Origin: Anaerolineae bacterium | Lineage (GTDB): Bacteria; Chloroflexota; Anaerolineae; Aggregatilineales; Phototrophicaceae | Assembly (NCBI GenBank): GCA_017303635.1 | Contig: JAFLCG010000006.1 | Coordinates: forward strand, 186,001 to 250,000 | Direction of reading: 5' to 3' | Length of the DNA stretch: 64,000 bases | In this document: positions 51,926 through 60,960 of the stretch, piece after piece | Layout: each line of letters begins with the position of its first letter | Numbering within the stretch: the stretch's first letter is position 1 | Translations under genes and position numbers: made by a program | Notes under the pieces: model-generated | What the model was told of the DNA's origin: nothing | Database searches by the model: none | What the model saw: the letters and a program-made list of their open reading frames with translations, nothing else

Positions 51926-53143
51926 ATGAATCGAACCTGGATACCCATCGTATTGATTGTTGGCCTGCTGATCGCCGGCGTGCTGCTGGTCAATACCACG
52001 CAAACACTCTCCACGACTCAGACCGCGCTGACCGCCGCTTATGTGACGGGTACGGCGGGAGCCGTCAGCGCCGACAGTGAAGCCACCCGCGTTGCCCAAG
52101 CCGCCGCCACTGACCAGGCAAGCGCACTGAACGCAGCCGCCCAGGCGGCGGGTACAGCTCAGGCGAATGCGCTGCGCGATGCGGCCAATAACGCAGAACG
52201 CAGTTTTAATGCCACCCTGATCGCCGGTCAGAACGCCGCCGCGACGACTCAGGCAGAAGCGCTGACCGACGCGGAGAATGTGGCGGCAACCGCTCAAGCC
52301 AATGCCCTGCAGGAAGCAGCCCAGGCGGCTGGGACTCAACAGGCCAACGGCCTGACCAACATCCGCAATGCCCAGGCGACCGCCCTGGCAAACGCCATTG
52401 ATCAAGCCCAGTCCGCCGCGGTTGCCGAGCAAGCACGAGTGCTTCGGGCTGCCGAGGGAACCGCCACCGCCGGTCAGCAAGCCGCCGCGGCCACTGCCAG
52501 CGCCCAACAAAACGACCTCCAGGCGACAATAGCCGCCCAGAGCACTCAGTTAGCAGCGGCCCAGGCAACACCCACTGAAGCTGCCAACAGCAGCACCCGC
52601 AATCCGAATGTCCCCGCAGACTGGGTTCGCATTGAAGGCTACGGGGTGGCGATCTGGCTGCCAGCCACCTGGCAAGGTGGAGATCTACGGAAGAATGCCG
52701 ATGCCATTCTGAGCATGGTTGAGGGCATAGATCCGGCCTTTGCACAGGGTGTCGAGATGTTGCGGCAGAACCCTGATTCCTTCCGGCTGGTCGCGTTTGA
52801 TACTGCAGCCAGCAGCCTGGGTGCAGCCAACTTGAACATCCTCACCCAGCCGCTGCCATTTGATATTTCGGTCGAGCTCCTGATGCCCTCGATCCTGGCG
52901 ACCCTACCCGACTTCTATGAAATTCTGGAAGATGACATCATTCAGGTGAACGGGGAAAATGTGGGGATGATCATCGCTGATGTCAGCGTGGGCCCCCTGG
53001 CGATCCGCACCGTACAGTATTTTCTGGTGCGGGATGGCGAGGCCTGGATCATCAGCCTGACGACTGACAGCCGTGATCTGGAAGAAGGCCGCGCCCTGAG
53101 CAATCAGATCATCCAGTCGATTGAGTTTTTCGACGTTGAGTAG
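51926..53143 (+). CDS. membrane-anchored Ala-rich coiled-coil protein
   Basis: 405 residues. One N-terminal membrane helix (IPIVLIVGLLIAGVLLVNT) precedes an Ala/Gln/Asn/Thr-rich helical rod (about 30-215). The rod is built from imperfect repeats around QANALRDAANNA, TQAEALTDAENVAATAQANA and QQANGLTNIRNAQATALANA. After a short linker the C-terminal domain (about 225-405) is alpha/beta (WVRIEGYGVAIWLPATWQGG...FYEILEDDIIQVNGENVGM...RTVQYFLVRDGEAWIISL) and resembles PsbP/DUF1795-type folds. The rod repeats suggest recent internal duplication. An extracytoplasmic scaffold role is likely. Confidence 0.75.
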   Translation: MNRTWIPIVLIVGLLIAGVLLVNTTQTLSTTQTALTAAYVTGTAGAVSADSEATRVAQAAATDQASALNAAAQAAGTAQANALRDAANNAERSFNATLIAGQNAAATTQAEALTDAENVAATAQANALQEAAQAAGTQQANGLTNIRNAQATALANAIDQAQSAAVAEQARVLRAAEGTATAGQQAAAATASAQQNDLQATIAAQSTQLAAAQATPTEAANSSTRNPNVPADWVRIEGYGVAIWLPATWQGGDLRKNADAILSMVEGIDPAFAQGVEMLRQNPDSFRLVAFDTAASSLGAANLNILTQPLPFDISVELLMPSILATLPDFYEILEDDIIQVNGENVGMIIADVSVGPLAIRTVQYFLVRDGEAWIISLTTDSRDLEEGRALSNQIIQSIEFFDVE

Positions 53144-53172
53144 CCATCTCGACGCCAACTAAACCAGACCGT

Positions 53173-53198
53173 GTAGGGCGCAGCAGGCTGCGCCCTAC
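53173..53198. repeat. perfect palindrome supplying the STAND gene stop codon
   Basis: GTAGGGCGCAGC-AG-GCTGCGCCCTAC, 12-bp arms. The CTA at 53195-53197 is the complement of the TAG stop of the leftward STAND gene. Confidence 0.8.
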
Positions 53199-55828
53199 AA
53201 CAGTTGCGACAAGCGGGCTGCCAGTGCCTCCACGCGACTGGTCATGCCCAGCGATTCGAAAATGCTCTTTGATGCCTTGAGGTAATCAACAGCTTTAGGC
53301 TTATCCTCAAGAACCAGATAGTCCTCGCCCAGGTCACCCAGGCTGTAGCCTTCACCGCGTTTGTCATCCATCTGGCGGGCAATCGCCAGCGCCTGCTCAT
53401 GGTGCCGCACCGCTTCATCCAGTTCAGCCAGATCACGCCAGGTATCCCCCAGGCGTCCCAGGTTGATCGCCTCACCCCGCTTATCCCCGGTCAGTCGGGC
53501 GATCTCCAAAGCCTTAGCCAGATTCTCCCGGGCCTGGTCAAAGCGCCCCTGCGAGCGATATAAGTCACCCAGGCGCCCCAGATTGATGCCGCTGCCGCGC
53601 CGGTCACCCAGGTTCTCACTGATTTCATGGGCCTGCCCGTAGGCCGCGGCGGCTTGATGCAGGTCCCCCAGATCGCGGTAACAATCGCCCAGATTACCGA
53701 GGTTGATCGCCTCGCCGCGCAGGTCTTTGCGCGACCGGCTGATCGCCAGCGCTCGTTCCAGATAATTCACAGCTTCATCGACCCGATTCAGCAAACGATA
53801 GGCGATGCCGAGGTTCGCCAGGTTGATGCCCTCCGCTTTTTGATCCCGATAACGGCGGGCGACTTCCAGCGCTTGCTCCAGGTGGTCAATAGCAGGTTCG
53901 GCCTGGCCGAGCAGACGATAAGCAATACCAATGCGCCCCAGAGTAACACCCTCACCGGCTGTATCCCCCAGTTCACGATAAATCTTGAGGGCGCGGCGGT
54001 ACTGCTTCATCCCCTCTTTGACCTGCCCCAGATCCCGGTAGGCGCTGCCCAGGTTACCCAGATACGCAGCCTGATGCCGGCGTTCGCCCAGGGCTTCGGC
54101 CGCCGAGGCGGCCTGCTGAAGCAGATTCGTTGCCTGGCGGGCATAGCCCTGCAGTTGCAGGAAACCCTCGGTCGTATCCGAGTCAAAACCACGATACAGC
54201 CAATTGGCAAAACGTTCGACTTCCACATAACGTTTGACGCTCATGGCCCAGTTGACCGCGCCGTTGAAGTTATCCAGTTCCGAGCGCAGCGGAGCAAAAT
54301 TGCTGCGTGTGGGATCTTTGTAGCGTTCCAGGTAGGTCAGGCAGGCATCCAGCGCCTTGTAACGTGCTTCATCATCAGCACGCGAGCGGGCATAGCTGTA
54401 AGCCAGGTCATGAATTCGGTACTCCAACGCCCGGTCATCCGTTTCCGCCACACGCTCTGCCAGGCCGCGCCGCTGCAAACGATTGAGGGCATCATCCACA
54501 TCTGCCAGCCGCCGCCCCATGTAGATCGAGAGCAGTTCCGGTGTCGCACTGGCTGTGAAAAAACACCCGAAGGCCATGAAGACCTCGCGGGCATCAGCCT
54601 CCAATTGGAACAGGCTACTGCTGATGAGGTCTTCGACGCTGCCATCCCCGTCCGGGGAAGCCAGTTTATACGGCGCGTTGGCGATGCGTTCCAGAAGCGC
54701 CTTGGGTGATAGATCATCCAGGGCCAGCGTCAGCCCGGCCAACCGTACCGCAAAGGCATGATCGCTGAACTGGGCGCAGAGCGTATCGGCGTAGGGGTCA
54801 TGGCTGAAGTCACGGTCTGTCAGATGTTCGAGCAGGCGTAACGCGGCAGCCCGGTCGAGGTTGCCCACGTCCAGGCGGGTCAAGCCGGGGAAGCGCAGGC
54901 GGGATGTAACCAGAATGGGCACGCCCTGAGGCACCGCATTCAGATTGAGCAGGCTCGCCAGCGCACGACCATCCCAGACATCATCCAGCACCAGCAAGCG
55001 CACGCGCTGGTCCGCCAGCAGCAGACGGATGGCACGAGCACGAGCCGTCAAACTATTTTCTTTGAGCAGAATATGTTCAGCCTGGAAAGGTCGGGCGAAG
55101 GCCGTGAGCATGTCATCCCGTTCCGCGGAACCCGCCCGCAGCCACAGCACGCCCCCCTCCGGCCCAATCCGACTGGCAGCGATCGCTGCAGCCAGCGCCG
55201 TTTTGCCCGTCCCACCAAACCCCTGGAGCAGCACCCGCTTGCCCTTATCCAGCAGCCCATTCACGCGGGCAGTCAACTCTTCACGTCCGATCAGCGTACT
55301 GGCCTGCTCCGGCACATCCTCCGGCATGGTGGCATGGATAGCTTCCAACTCACCGCCACGGGCGGTCCGCCATTCCTGCCACTCGACCAGCGCCCGCAGG
55401 AGCTTCTCCCTAAAATCCGGCACCGTGGTATACAGATTGCGGATAACGGATGAGTCAATGCGCGCTTTGAACGCGGCTAATTTATCCTGATTGGCTTTCT
55501 GAATATGCGTTTTCGGCCATTTATAGGTCGGGTCAACCACAAAGCAAAGCCGATCCAGACCACGCTCGCCCGCATAGTCGAATTCAATCTCAGTGACGCT
55601 CTTTTCCTGGCCCGCTTCGATATAGCCATAACGATGGGCAAAAATGCCGACGTAGACATCGGCATCGCGCAGTTTACGCTTGCTGCCCTCGGTCGCCCCT
55701 ACACCCATGGCTTCAAAGTTTTCCATGGCAATGGGTTCAAAACCAAGCTGCTGACAGATCTCAATGGCAGCCTGGCGGTATTTTTTCAGATCCAGGCTGG
55801 TGCTGCTGATGAACACACGTCGGCTCAT
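53195..55828 (-). CDS. DUF4062 - NB-ARC - TPR STAND-type protein
   Basis: 877 residues. The N-terminal DUF4062 domain (about 1-115) starts RRVFISSTSLDLKKYRQAAIE and is distantly TIR-like. The NB-ARC STAND ATPase (about 165-420) has Walker A GFGGTGKTALAAAIA, Walker B VRLLVLDDVWDG and GVPILVTSRLR. A winged-helix-like region follows, then about eight TPR units from about 560 (RDLGQVKEGMKQYRRALKIY and GVTLGRIGIAYRLLGQAEPA are typical, with internal near-repeats). STAND proteins of this design are signalling switches, several being anti-phage sensors; ATP-driven oligomerisation on ligand binding by the TPRs is known for the class. Function here is inferred. Confidence 0.9.
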   Translation of the reverse strand: MSRRVFISSTSLDLKKYRQAAIEICQQLGFEPIAMENFEAMGVGATEGSKRKLRDADVYVGIFAHRYGYIEAGQEKSVTEIEFDYAGERGLDRLCFVVDPTYKWPKTHIQKANQDKLAAFKARIDSSVIRNLYTTVPDFREKLLRALVEWQEWRTARGGELEAIHATMPEDVPEQASTLIGREELTARVNGLLDKGKRVLLQGFGGTGKTALAAAIAASRIGPEGGVLWLRAGSAERDDMLTAFARPFQAEHILLKENSLTARARAIRLLLADQRVRLLVLDDVWDGRALASLLNLNAVPQGVPILVTSRLRFPGLTRLDVGNLDRAAALRLLEHLTDRDFSHDPYADTLCAQFSDHAFAVRLAGLTLALDDLSPKALLERIANAPYKLASPDGDGSVEDLISSSLFQLEADAREVFMAFGCFFTASATPELLSIYMGRRLADVDDALNRLQRRGLAERVAETDDRALEYRIHDLAYSYARSRADDEARYKALDACLTYLERYKDPTRSNFAPLRSELDNFNGAVNWAMSVKRYVEVERFANWLYRGFDSDTTEGFLQLQGYARQATNLLQQAASAAEALGERRHQAAYLGNLGSAYRDLGQVKEGMKQYRRALKIYRELGDTAGEGVTLGRIGIAYRLLGQAEPAIDHLEQALEVARRYRDQKAEGINLANLGIAYRLLNRVDEAVNYLERALAISRSRKDLRGEAINLGNLGDCYRDLGDLHQAAAAYGQAHEISENLGDRRGSGINLGRLGDLYRSQGRFDQARENLAKALEIARLTGDKRGEAINLGRLGDTWRDLAELDEAVRHHEQALAIARQMDDKRGEGYSLGDLGEDYLVLEDKPKAVDYLKASKSIFESLGMTSRVEALAARLSQLL

Positions 55829-56100
55829 AAGAGGATTTGCTCTCGACTACCCCAGCAGGGGCGTTCAGTACACATGGATGGTAGGCGTAACGGCCAACCG
55901 TTATCTTACGCTCAGGTGTCCACAGGCTATAGGGGAAGTTTATCCTGCCTGCGGGTGAAATTGGGTAAAGATCAGCCCCCAAAATCCGGGGGTATCTCGT
56001 GACGATATTCATCCGGAACCCATGATCCCCTCAAGCTTTCAGATCTGTTTTTCGGTATATACTACGTAGAAATCAGCGGGCAATATGAGTCTCAGACGTT

Positions 56101-57636
56101 ATGGCCGATTCTGCGAATCAGCACGAAGATCACAACATTCTCAGAGGTGCGCCCGCACCATCCCCTCCAGTACAATCCCAACTTGAACAGCTCAAAAGCA
56201 TTCTGGATAGCCTGAGCGAATTCGTCTGCCGGTTTACTGTCGATGGGGTCTACACTTATGTGAACGCGGCTTATGCCCAGCTTTCACATAAGCGCCCGGA
56301 AGAGATGATTGGTCAACCAGTACTGCCGCTCATCCGGGATGATGGTGTGCGGGCCTTACTGGCGGACTTGATGGCTAATCCGCGCCGTCTGATGCACAAG
56401 CATGTCTATCACTTCTCGGACAGCAAGGTGATCTCTGACGAGTGGACAGAAGAGCCGATTTATGATGACCAGGGGCGGATCGTCGAGTTTCAGTCCGTGG
56501 GTCGGGACATCAGTGCCGCGGTAATCGCCCAAGAGGCACAACGTCAGGCAGAGTCGGATTACCATCTGCTGGCCCGCAATCTGCCCGATACAGCCGTCTT
56601 CATCTACGATCAGGAACTGCGCTGCCGCCTGGCCGATGGCCCCCTGCTGACACAAATGGGCTTCACCCAAAAATTCTTTGAAGGCCACCCGATTGCTGAA
56701 GTCGCCCTGGCGGATCTGGCTGAAGTCACACAAGCCAATTTTCGGGCGGTGCTCACCGGGGAGCGACGTACTTTTGAGTCGCGCTTCATGGACAGGGATC
56801 TGCTGACCTCAGTCGCCCCTATTCAGGATGATAGCGGGCAGGTCATCCGAGGGCTGGTGCTGGTTCAGGATGTGACCGAACGCAAAAAGATAGAACGCGA
56901 TGCGCTCCGGTCCGCCCTGGAACATGAAACTGCGTCGCTGCTGGCGAGCTTCATCCGGGATACCTCCCATGATCTACGAACACCGCTTTCCATCATCGTG
57001 ACCAATACCTATCTATTGCGACGGACATCCACAGAAGCTAAACAGGTTGAGCGGCTTGATCTCATCGATCGACAGGTCAAGCGGCTGGAACGGCTCATCA
57101 ATGAGTTGCACCTGATGTCCAGCCTGGATGCGACCGAAAGTAATGACCTAAACCGCCAACCGCTCGACCTCCATCAACTCATTCAGGGAGTTGCCAAGAC
57201 CAACAACAATCCCCTTATCGAGAAAAATCAGTCCCTCACACTGCATCTGGACCCAGACACCACGCCGATCCTGTACGCGGATGAAAGCCAACTGGTGCTG
57301 GTCGTCATGAATCTGATCGAAAATGCACATCTGTATTCAGCAGAAGGGATGCCTATCGAGGTGCGGACGCAGACCCATCCCGATTGCGTCACCCTGCAAG
57401 TCATCGACCAGGGGGAAGGCATCGAAGCCGATCACCTACCGCATATTTTCGACCGCTTTTACAAGGTCGATGCGGCCCGTTCAACCAATCGGGGCGGGGC
57501 GGGACTGGGACTGGCGATTGTACGGCGCATCGTGATGCTGCACGGTGGCAAAGTCTATGTAGACAGCCAACCCGGTCAGGGGAGCATCTTCACAGTCGAG
57601 CTTCCCCTCAACCCGATCAACCAGATGCACGGCTAA
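56101..57636 (+). CDS. PAS-PAS sensor histidine kinase
   Basis: 511 residues, cytosolic (no membrane helix). PAS 1 (about 30-150) has SILDSLSEFVCRFTVDGVYTYVN; PAS 2 (about 160-265) has LLARNLPDTAVFIYDQELRC and ends DVTERKKIERD. The dimerisation domain holds the phospho-His in FIRDTSHDLRTPLSIIVTN. The ATPase has MNLIENAHLYS (N box), DQGEGIEADHLPHIFDRFYKVD (G1/F) and GGAGLGLAIVRRIVMLHGG (G2). No response regulator is adjacent. Its 3' end overlaps the convergent GDSL gene by four bases. Confidence 0.93.
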   Translation: MADSANQHEDHNILRGAPAPSPPVQSQLEQLKSILDSLSEFVCRFTVDGVYTYVNAAYAQLSHKRPEEMIGQPVLPLIRDDGVRALLADLMANPRRLMHKHVYHFSDSKVISDEWTEEPIYDDQGRIVEFQSVGRDISAAVIAQEAQRQAESDYHLLARNLPDTAVFIYDQELRCRLADGPLLTQMGFTQKFFEGHPIAEVALADLAEVTQANFRAVLTGERRTFESRFMDRDLLTSVAPIQDDSGQVIRGLVLVQDVTERKKIERDALRSALEHETASLLASFIRDTSHDLRTPLSIIVTNTYLLRRTSTEAKQVERLDLIDRQVKRLERLINELHLMSSLDATESNDLNRQPLDLHQLIQGVAKTNNNPLIEKNQSLTLHLDPDTTPILYADESQLVLVVMNLIENAHLYSAEGMPIEVRTQTHPDCVTLQVIDQGEGIEADHLPHIFDRFYKVDAARSTNRGGAGLGLAIVRRIVMLHGGKVYVDSQPGQGSIFTVELPLNPINQMHG

Positions 57637-58310
57637 AGTTGGCGCAGCCAGTCAGCCAGCCAGCGTCCGATTTGAACAGCCGATTCCGGTGTCAGATGTA
57701 AGCCATCAAAGGTGTAACTGAAACCACCCGCGACCCGTGCAGTCTCATAATCAGCCCAACCAGAAACCAGACGCTGACCGATCAGATTGATCGCTTGCTG
57801 ATCCAGTGGCGGGCGCTCCGCAAGCGCAGGAGTCAAACGCGCTTCAAGATCCAGGATGGGGACGTTGAGAGCAGCAGCTTCTTCACGAGCGATCTGGTTG
57901 TACTGATGCATCGCAGCAGCGGTCGCTGGATTGTATTCCAGCGGCGCGAGTATCAAGGCAGGCAGCGCATGCCCCAGTTGAATGCGAGTCAGCAGTTCGC
58001 GGCAGCCTGACCGATAGACTTCCGGCTCGACCACGCCCTGCGAGACTTTCTGCACCTGCTGGTAATAACGGCGGGTGGCGGGCTGGCTAAAACTAATGGC
58101 ATCATTTCCGCCATAGAGGATCACCACCTGATCCGGTTGGTGGGCCATCACATCAGCCTCCAGGCGCTCCAGCAGATTATGGATGGTGTTGCCCGCCTGC
58201 CCGGCATTGATGACCTGTACGCCCGGCAGATGCGCCGCGGTCGCCGCGACGACATCACCCCCGTAGCGCCCTTCGATCAGGCTGTTGCCGAAGAAAACGA
58301 TGGTGTTCAC
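57633..58310 (-). CDS. SGNH/GDSL-type hydrolase
   Basis: 225 residues of the SGNH fold. Block I is IVFFGNSLIEGRYGG (GNSL instead of GDSL, Ser retained), block III GGNDAISF, and the His block V DGLHLTPESAVQ, so the catalytic Ser-Asp-His are present. No signal peptide is visible, so it is probably a cytosolic esterase or acyl hydrolase; substrates range widely. The start overlaps the rdgB stop by four bases (ATGA), indicating a two-gene operon with rdgB upstream. Confidence 0.9.
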   Translation of the reverse strand: MNTIVFFGNSLIEGRYGGDVVAATAAHLPGVQVINAGQAGNTIHNLLERLEADVMAHQPDQVVILYGGNDAISFSQPATRRYYQQVQKVSQGVVEPEVYRSGCRELLTRIQLGHALPALILAPLEYNPATAAAMHQYNQIAREEAAALNVPILDLEARLTPALAERPPLDQQAINLIGQRLVSGWADYETARVAGGFSYTFDGLHLTPESAVQIGRWLADWLRQL

Positions 58311-58915
58311 AAGCCGCGCTCAATCCAGCTTTGCAGAATGGGAAGTGCGGCGCGCACGGACAGCCCACGATGGCTGATCTTGTTCTTCTCGGTCTCGCCC
58401 ATCTGGCTGAAGCTGATGGCATGTCCAGCGGGCATGAAGACCGGGTCATAACCAAAGCCGCTTTCCCCATGCATCTCTTCGGTAGCGATGCGCCCTTCGC
58501 AGACCCCCTTTGCAAACTGTACTTCCCCCTTGGGCGTTCCCAGCGCGATCACGGCGATGAAGCGGGCCGTCCGGCGCTCGACCGGCACACCGGTTAATTC
58601 GTTGAGCAGCAAGGCGCGGCGCTGAGGCATGGTCAGTTCGGCACCGCCATAGCGTGCGGGATAGATCCCCGGACGACCATCCAAGGCATCAACAAACAGA
58701 CCCGTGTCATCTGCCAGAGTCGGGAGTCCGCTCGCGCGGGCATAGGCCTCGACCTTCAGGCGTGCGTTAGCTTCCAGTGAATCGGCATCCTCTGCAACAT
58801 CCATGTGATCCAAGCCAACATCCTTGAGGCTGAGGACGCGAATGGGTAGATCGCCGAGCATCTCCGCGATTTCCCGCAACTTCCCGGCGTTGCTGGTGCC
58901 GATGAGCAAATCCAT
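58307..58915 (-). CDS. rdgB: dITP/XTP pyrophosphatase
   Basis: 202 residues, normal for the HAM1/RdgB family. The substrate motifs are LLIGTSNAGKLREIAEML, ASGLPTLADDTGLFVDALDGRPGIYPARYGG and GESGFGYDPVFMP, then SHRGLSVRAALP near the end. It hydrolyses ITP, dITP and XTP to monophosphates, cleaning the nucleotide pool. It is the first gene of the pair with the GDSL hydrolase. Confidence 0.96.
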   Translation of the reverse strand: MDLLIGTSNAGKLREIAEMLGDLPIRVLSLKDVGLDHMDVAEDADSLEANARLKVEAYARASGLPTLADDTGLFVDALDGRPGIYPARYGGAELTMPQRRALLLNELTGVPVERRTARFIAVIALGTPKGEVQFAKGVCEGRIATEEMHGESGFGYDPVFMPAGHAISFSQMGETEKNKISHRGLSVRAALPILQSWIERGL

Positions 58916-58951
58916 GTATGGCTAATCCTCCCCTGCAAACGATAGATTTTC

Positions 58952-58979
58952 GTAGGGGTGGATTAGGGCGTCCGCGCCC
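58952..58979. repeat. palindromic-family copy upstream of rdgB
   Basis: GTAGGGGTGGATTA followed by GGGCG-TCCG-CGCCC (58966-58979). It is a diverged member of the dispersed family, between rdgB and the membrane protein gene. Confidence 0.55.
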
Positions 58980-59075
58980 GTATATCCGCCCGCCACCCAA
59001 AATGGAACCACAAACGCCGCCAAAGTGTAGCAGGATTTCGACTATACTGGGATGGATAGCCAGATGAGGTCATAG

Positions 59076-59786
59076 ATGGCAATCCTTCAACTCGACATCA
59101 CCGAAAACCGACCCGATGGGCAGGCCGCCAACAAGCGCGGTGAACTCACCAATCGACAACGGAATTGGTTGCTCCGGCAGTTGGAAGACTCCGATCAACC
59201 GAATATTCCACGTGCAACCAATGGAGCATTAGTCGCAGGATTCCTATTTGTTATCATCGGCTTGATCTGGAATACGCTACAGTATCCTCGGTTAGCCGAC
59301 TACCGACAACTGGAAATAATCGCGCTAGGTGTACTGCTTTATCTTTATCTTGCCATTGCCCTTTCGGGGCGGGCTCGGCCTCACCATCGCACACAGGTGC
59401 GCCCACCCCTACAAACCGCCCGTCAGCGGCTGGCGAATGGGGACTACCAGATCGAAAGCTGGATAGGGCCTGTCCGCTTTATGATTTATCCGCCCGGCGC
59501 ATACCGCGTAGGCGATGTAGAATCCTCCAGAGACACTTATGTCATCGAAACTCACCTACATCACTTCGCGGTCAGCAAGGCGTTATGGGAGACCCTGCGC
59601 CCGTATGCCGAGAATGACTTCACCCTGCACTACCTGACCGAGCCGGTGGTGATGCTGCTGTCCATCGTTCACATCCCGCGCTCAGAGCCGCCGACGGATG
59701 CCGAACTGGCTTCCGTCATCGGCATTAGCGATGACGGCGAGTTGATCTACGAAGAACAGGATGGAGAGGCGCGACATCAGTTATGA
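59076..59786 (+). CDS. membrane protein of unknown function carrying a repeat insert
   Basis: 236 residues with two adjacent membrane helices (about 48-65 GALVAGFLFVIIGLIWNTL and 76-97 LEIIALGVLLYLYLAIALS). The N-terminus is charged and cytosolic. The C-terminal domain (about 115-236) is alpha/beta (YQIESWIGPVRFMIYPPGAYRVGDVES...SIVHIPRSEPPTDAELASVIG). I do not recognise the family. Residues about 102-113 (PHHRTQVRPPLQ) come from an inserted dispersed palindrome at 59388-59412. The gene is followed 85 bases later by the metallophosphoesterase with a hairpin between. Confidence 0.65.
   Translation: MAILQLDITENRPDGQAANKRGELTNRQRNWLLRQLEDSDQPNIPRATNGALVAGFLFVIIGLIWNTLQYPRLADYRQLEIIALGVLLYLYLAIALSGRARPHHRTQVRPPLQTARQRLANGDYQIESWIGPVRFMIYPPGAYRVGDVESSRDTYVIETHLHHFAVSKALWETLRPYAENDFTLHYLTEPVVMLLSIVHIPRSEPPTDAELASVIGISDDGELIYEEQDGEARHQL
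59388..59412. repeat. palindromic-family copy inserted in frame
   Basis: CGCAC-ACAG-GTGCG followed by CCCACCCCTACA, the complement of the TGTAGGGGTGGG end seen in other copies. It keeps the frame. Confidence 0.65.
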
Positions 59787-59811
59787 GCCAGCCCATTCTG
59801 CCCACCGTTAT

Positions 59812-59839
59812 CCCTGGGTTGCAGCCTCTCAACCCAGGG
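59812..59839 (+). repeat. hairpin between two genes
   Basis: CCCTGGGTTG-CAGCCTCT-CAACCCAGGG, perfect 10-bp arms, no T-tract. It may be a palindromic repeat of another family or an mRNA-stabilising element upstream of the metallophosphoesterase. Confidence 0.5.
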
Positions 59840-59871
59840 CGATTTATTATGCGCACTCTCGGAGTTTAAAC

Positions 59872-60675
59872 ATGACGGAAACGATCCTGCGCTTTGTCCA
59901 CATCACCGATACGCACCTCAGCCCGGAAGCAGAGTATGGTCGTCATCATCACGGTGCGGCACACAGCGCCCGTGAAGGCGCCATCGCACTGGTAGAAACG
60001 GTCAACGCACTGCCGTTCCAACCAGACTTCATTCTGCATACCGGCGACGTGGTTTATGATCCTGATCCAGCAGCCTACGGGGTTGCCAAGTCAATCCTGA
60101 GCCGGCTGAAAGCACCAGTTTATTATGTGGCGGGCAATCACGATCAGGGTGCAGAACTGCAACGGGTGCTCGGCGGTGTGAGTACCCCGACACCGTATTT
60201 CCATTACGAACGGGAAATCAAGGGCGTGCAATTGCTGGTGCTGGATAGCAACGGCCCGGCAGAACCGCCACGCGGATTCATCAGCCCGGAACAGCTGGAT
60301 TGGTTGGAAAAGCGCACCAGTGGCTTTGATCTCCGCCCGTTAATCGTTGCCGTGCATCACAATGTCCTGCCGGTCGGCTCCCCCTGGTTGGATGACTTTA
60401 TGCGTACTACAAACGGATGGGATTTACATCAGGCGCTACTCCCAGCGCGGGGACGGCTGCGCGGTGTATTCTTCGGGCATGTCCATCAACCGTTGGACAT
60501 GGTGCGCGACGGCATCCTCTACGCCAGTGCGCCCAGCAGTTGGTGCCAGTTCCACGCCTACCCGGATCAAGTGGATACAATCAGCGATACGGACTCCGGT
60601 CCCGGCTTCAACATCGTCACCCTGACGGGCGATCAAACCTATGTCCGGCGCTGTCGGTTTGTAGTGAAGCCATAA
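59872..60675 (+). CDS. metallophosphoesterase (calcineurin-like, CpdA-like)
   Basis: 267 residues from the ATG at 59872 after CGGAG; an earlier in-frame ATG lies within the preceding gene. The five metal motifs are all present: HITDTHLS, LHTGDVVYDP, VAGNHDQG, VAVHHNVLPVG and FFGHVHQP. This set is that of class III cyclic-nucleotide phosphodiesterases and purple-phosphatase-like enzymes with two metal ions. Whether the substrate is cAMP, a phospholipid or a phosphoprotein cannot be told. No signal peptide is present. Confidence 0.92.
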   Translation: MTETILRFVHITDTHLSPEAEYGRHHHGAAHSAREGAIALVETVNALPFQPDFILHTGDVVYDPDPAAYGVAKSILSRLKAPVYYVAGNHDQGAELQRVLGGVSTPTPYFHYEREIKGVQLLVLDSNGPAEPPRGFISPEQLDWLEKRTSGFDLRPLIVAVHHNVLPVGSPWLDDFMRTTNGWDLHQALLPARGRLRGVFFGHVHQPLDMVRDGILYASAPSSWCQFHAYPDQVDTISDTDSGPGFNIVTLTGDQTYVRRCRFVVKP

Positions 60676-60818
60676 TAAATGCGGCGGGCTGCTGGGTGCA
60701 TGCGGAATCAGGCTTGAAATACGTCAAGCAAGACTTACGCAAAACGCCGATGATGTAGGGACGAGGCGTGCCTCGTCCGCCTGCAATTTACCCTCAGTCC
60801 CAATCAAAGCGGAAAACC

Positions 60819-60859
60819 GGAACAAATGTTCCGATTTTCGGCGTATGCTATGCTAAACT
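60819..60859 (+). promoter_or_regulatory. dispersed promoter block, copy D
   Basis: A perfect GGAACA-AA-TGTTCC palindrome (60819-60832), then 21 bases to the extended -10 TGC-TAAACT (60854-60859). It matches copies A-C in geometry, but no ATG stands at the leaderless position. Confidence 0.55.
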
Positions 60860-60924
60860 GACCCTGCTCGTAGGCTGCCTATGCCCGCCTTGTAAGACAA
60901 ATCGGGCGAGTCCACGCTGTCAAA

Positions 60925-60960
60925 AGTGTCCAATCTGTCCAATATGTCCAATATGTCCAA
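60925..60960. repeat. four tandem 9-mers
   Basis: AGTGTCCAA TCTGTCCAA TATGTCCAA TATGTCCAA. This is a short microsatellite-like array downstream of promoter copy D. Confidence 0.7.
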
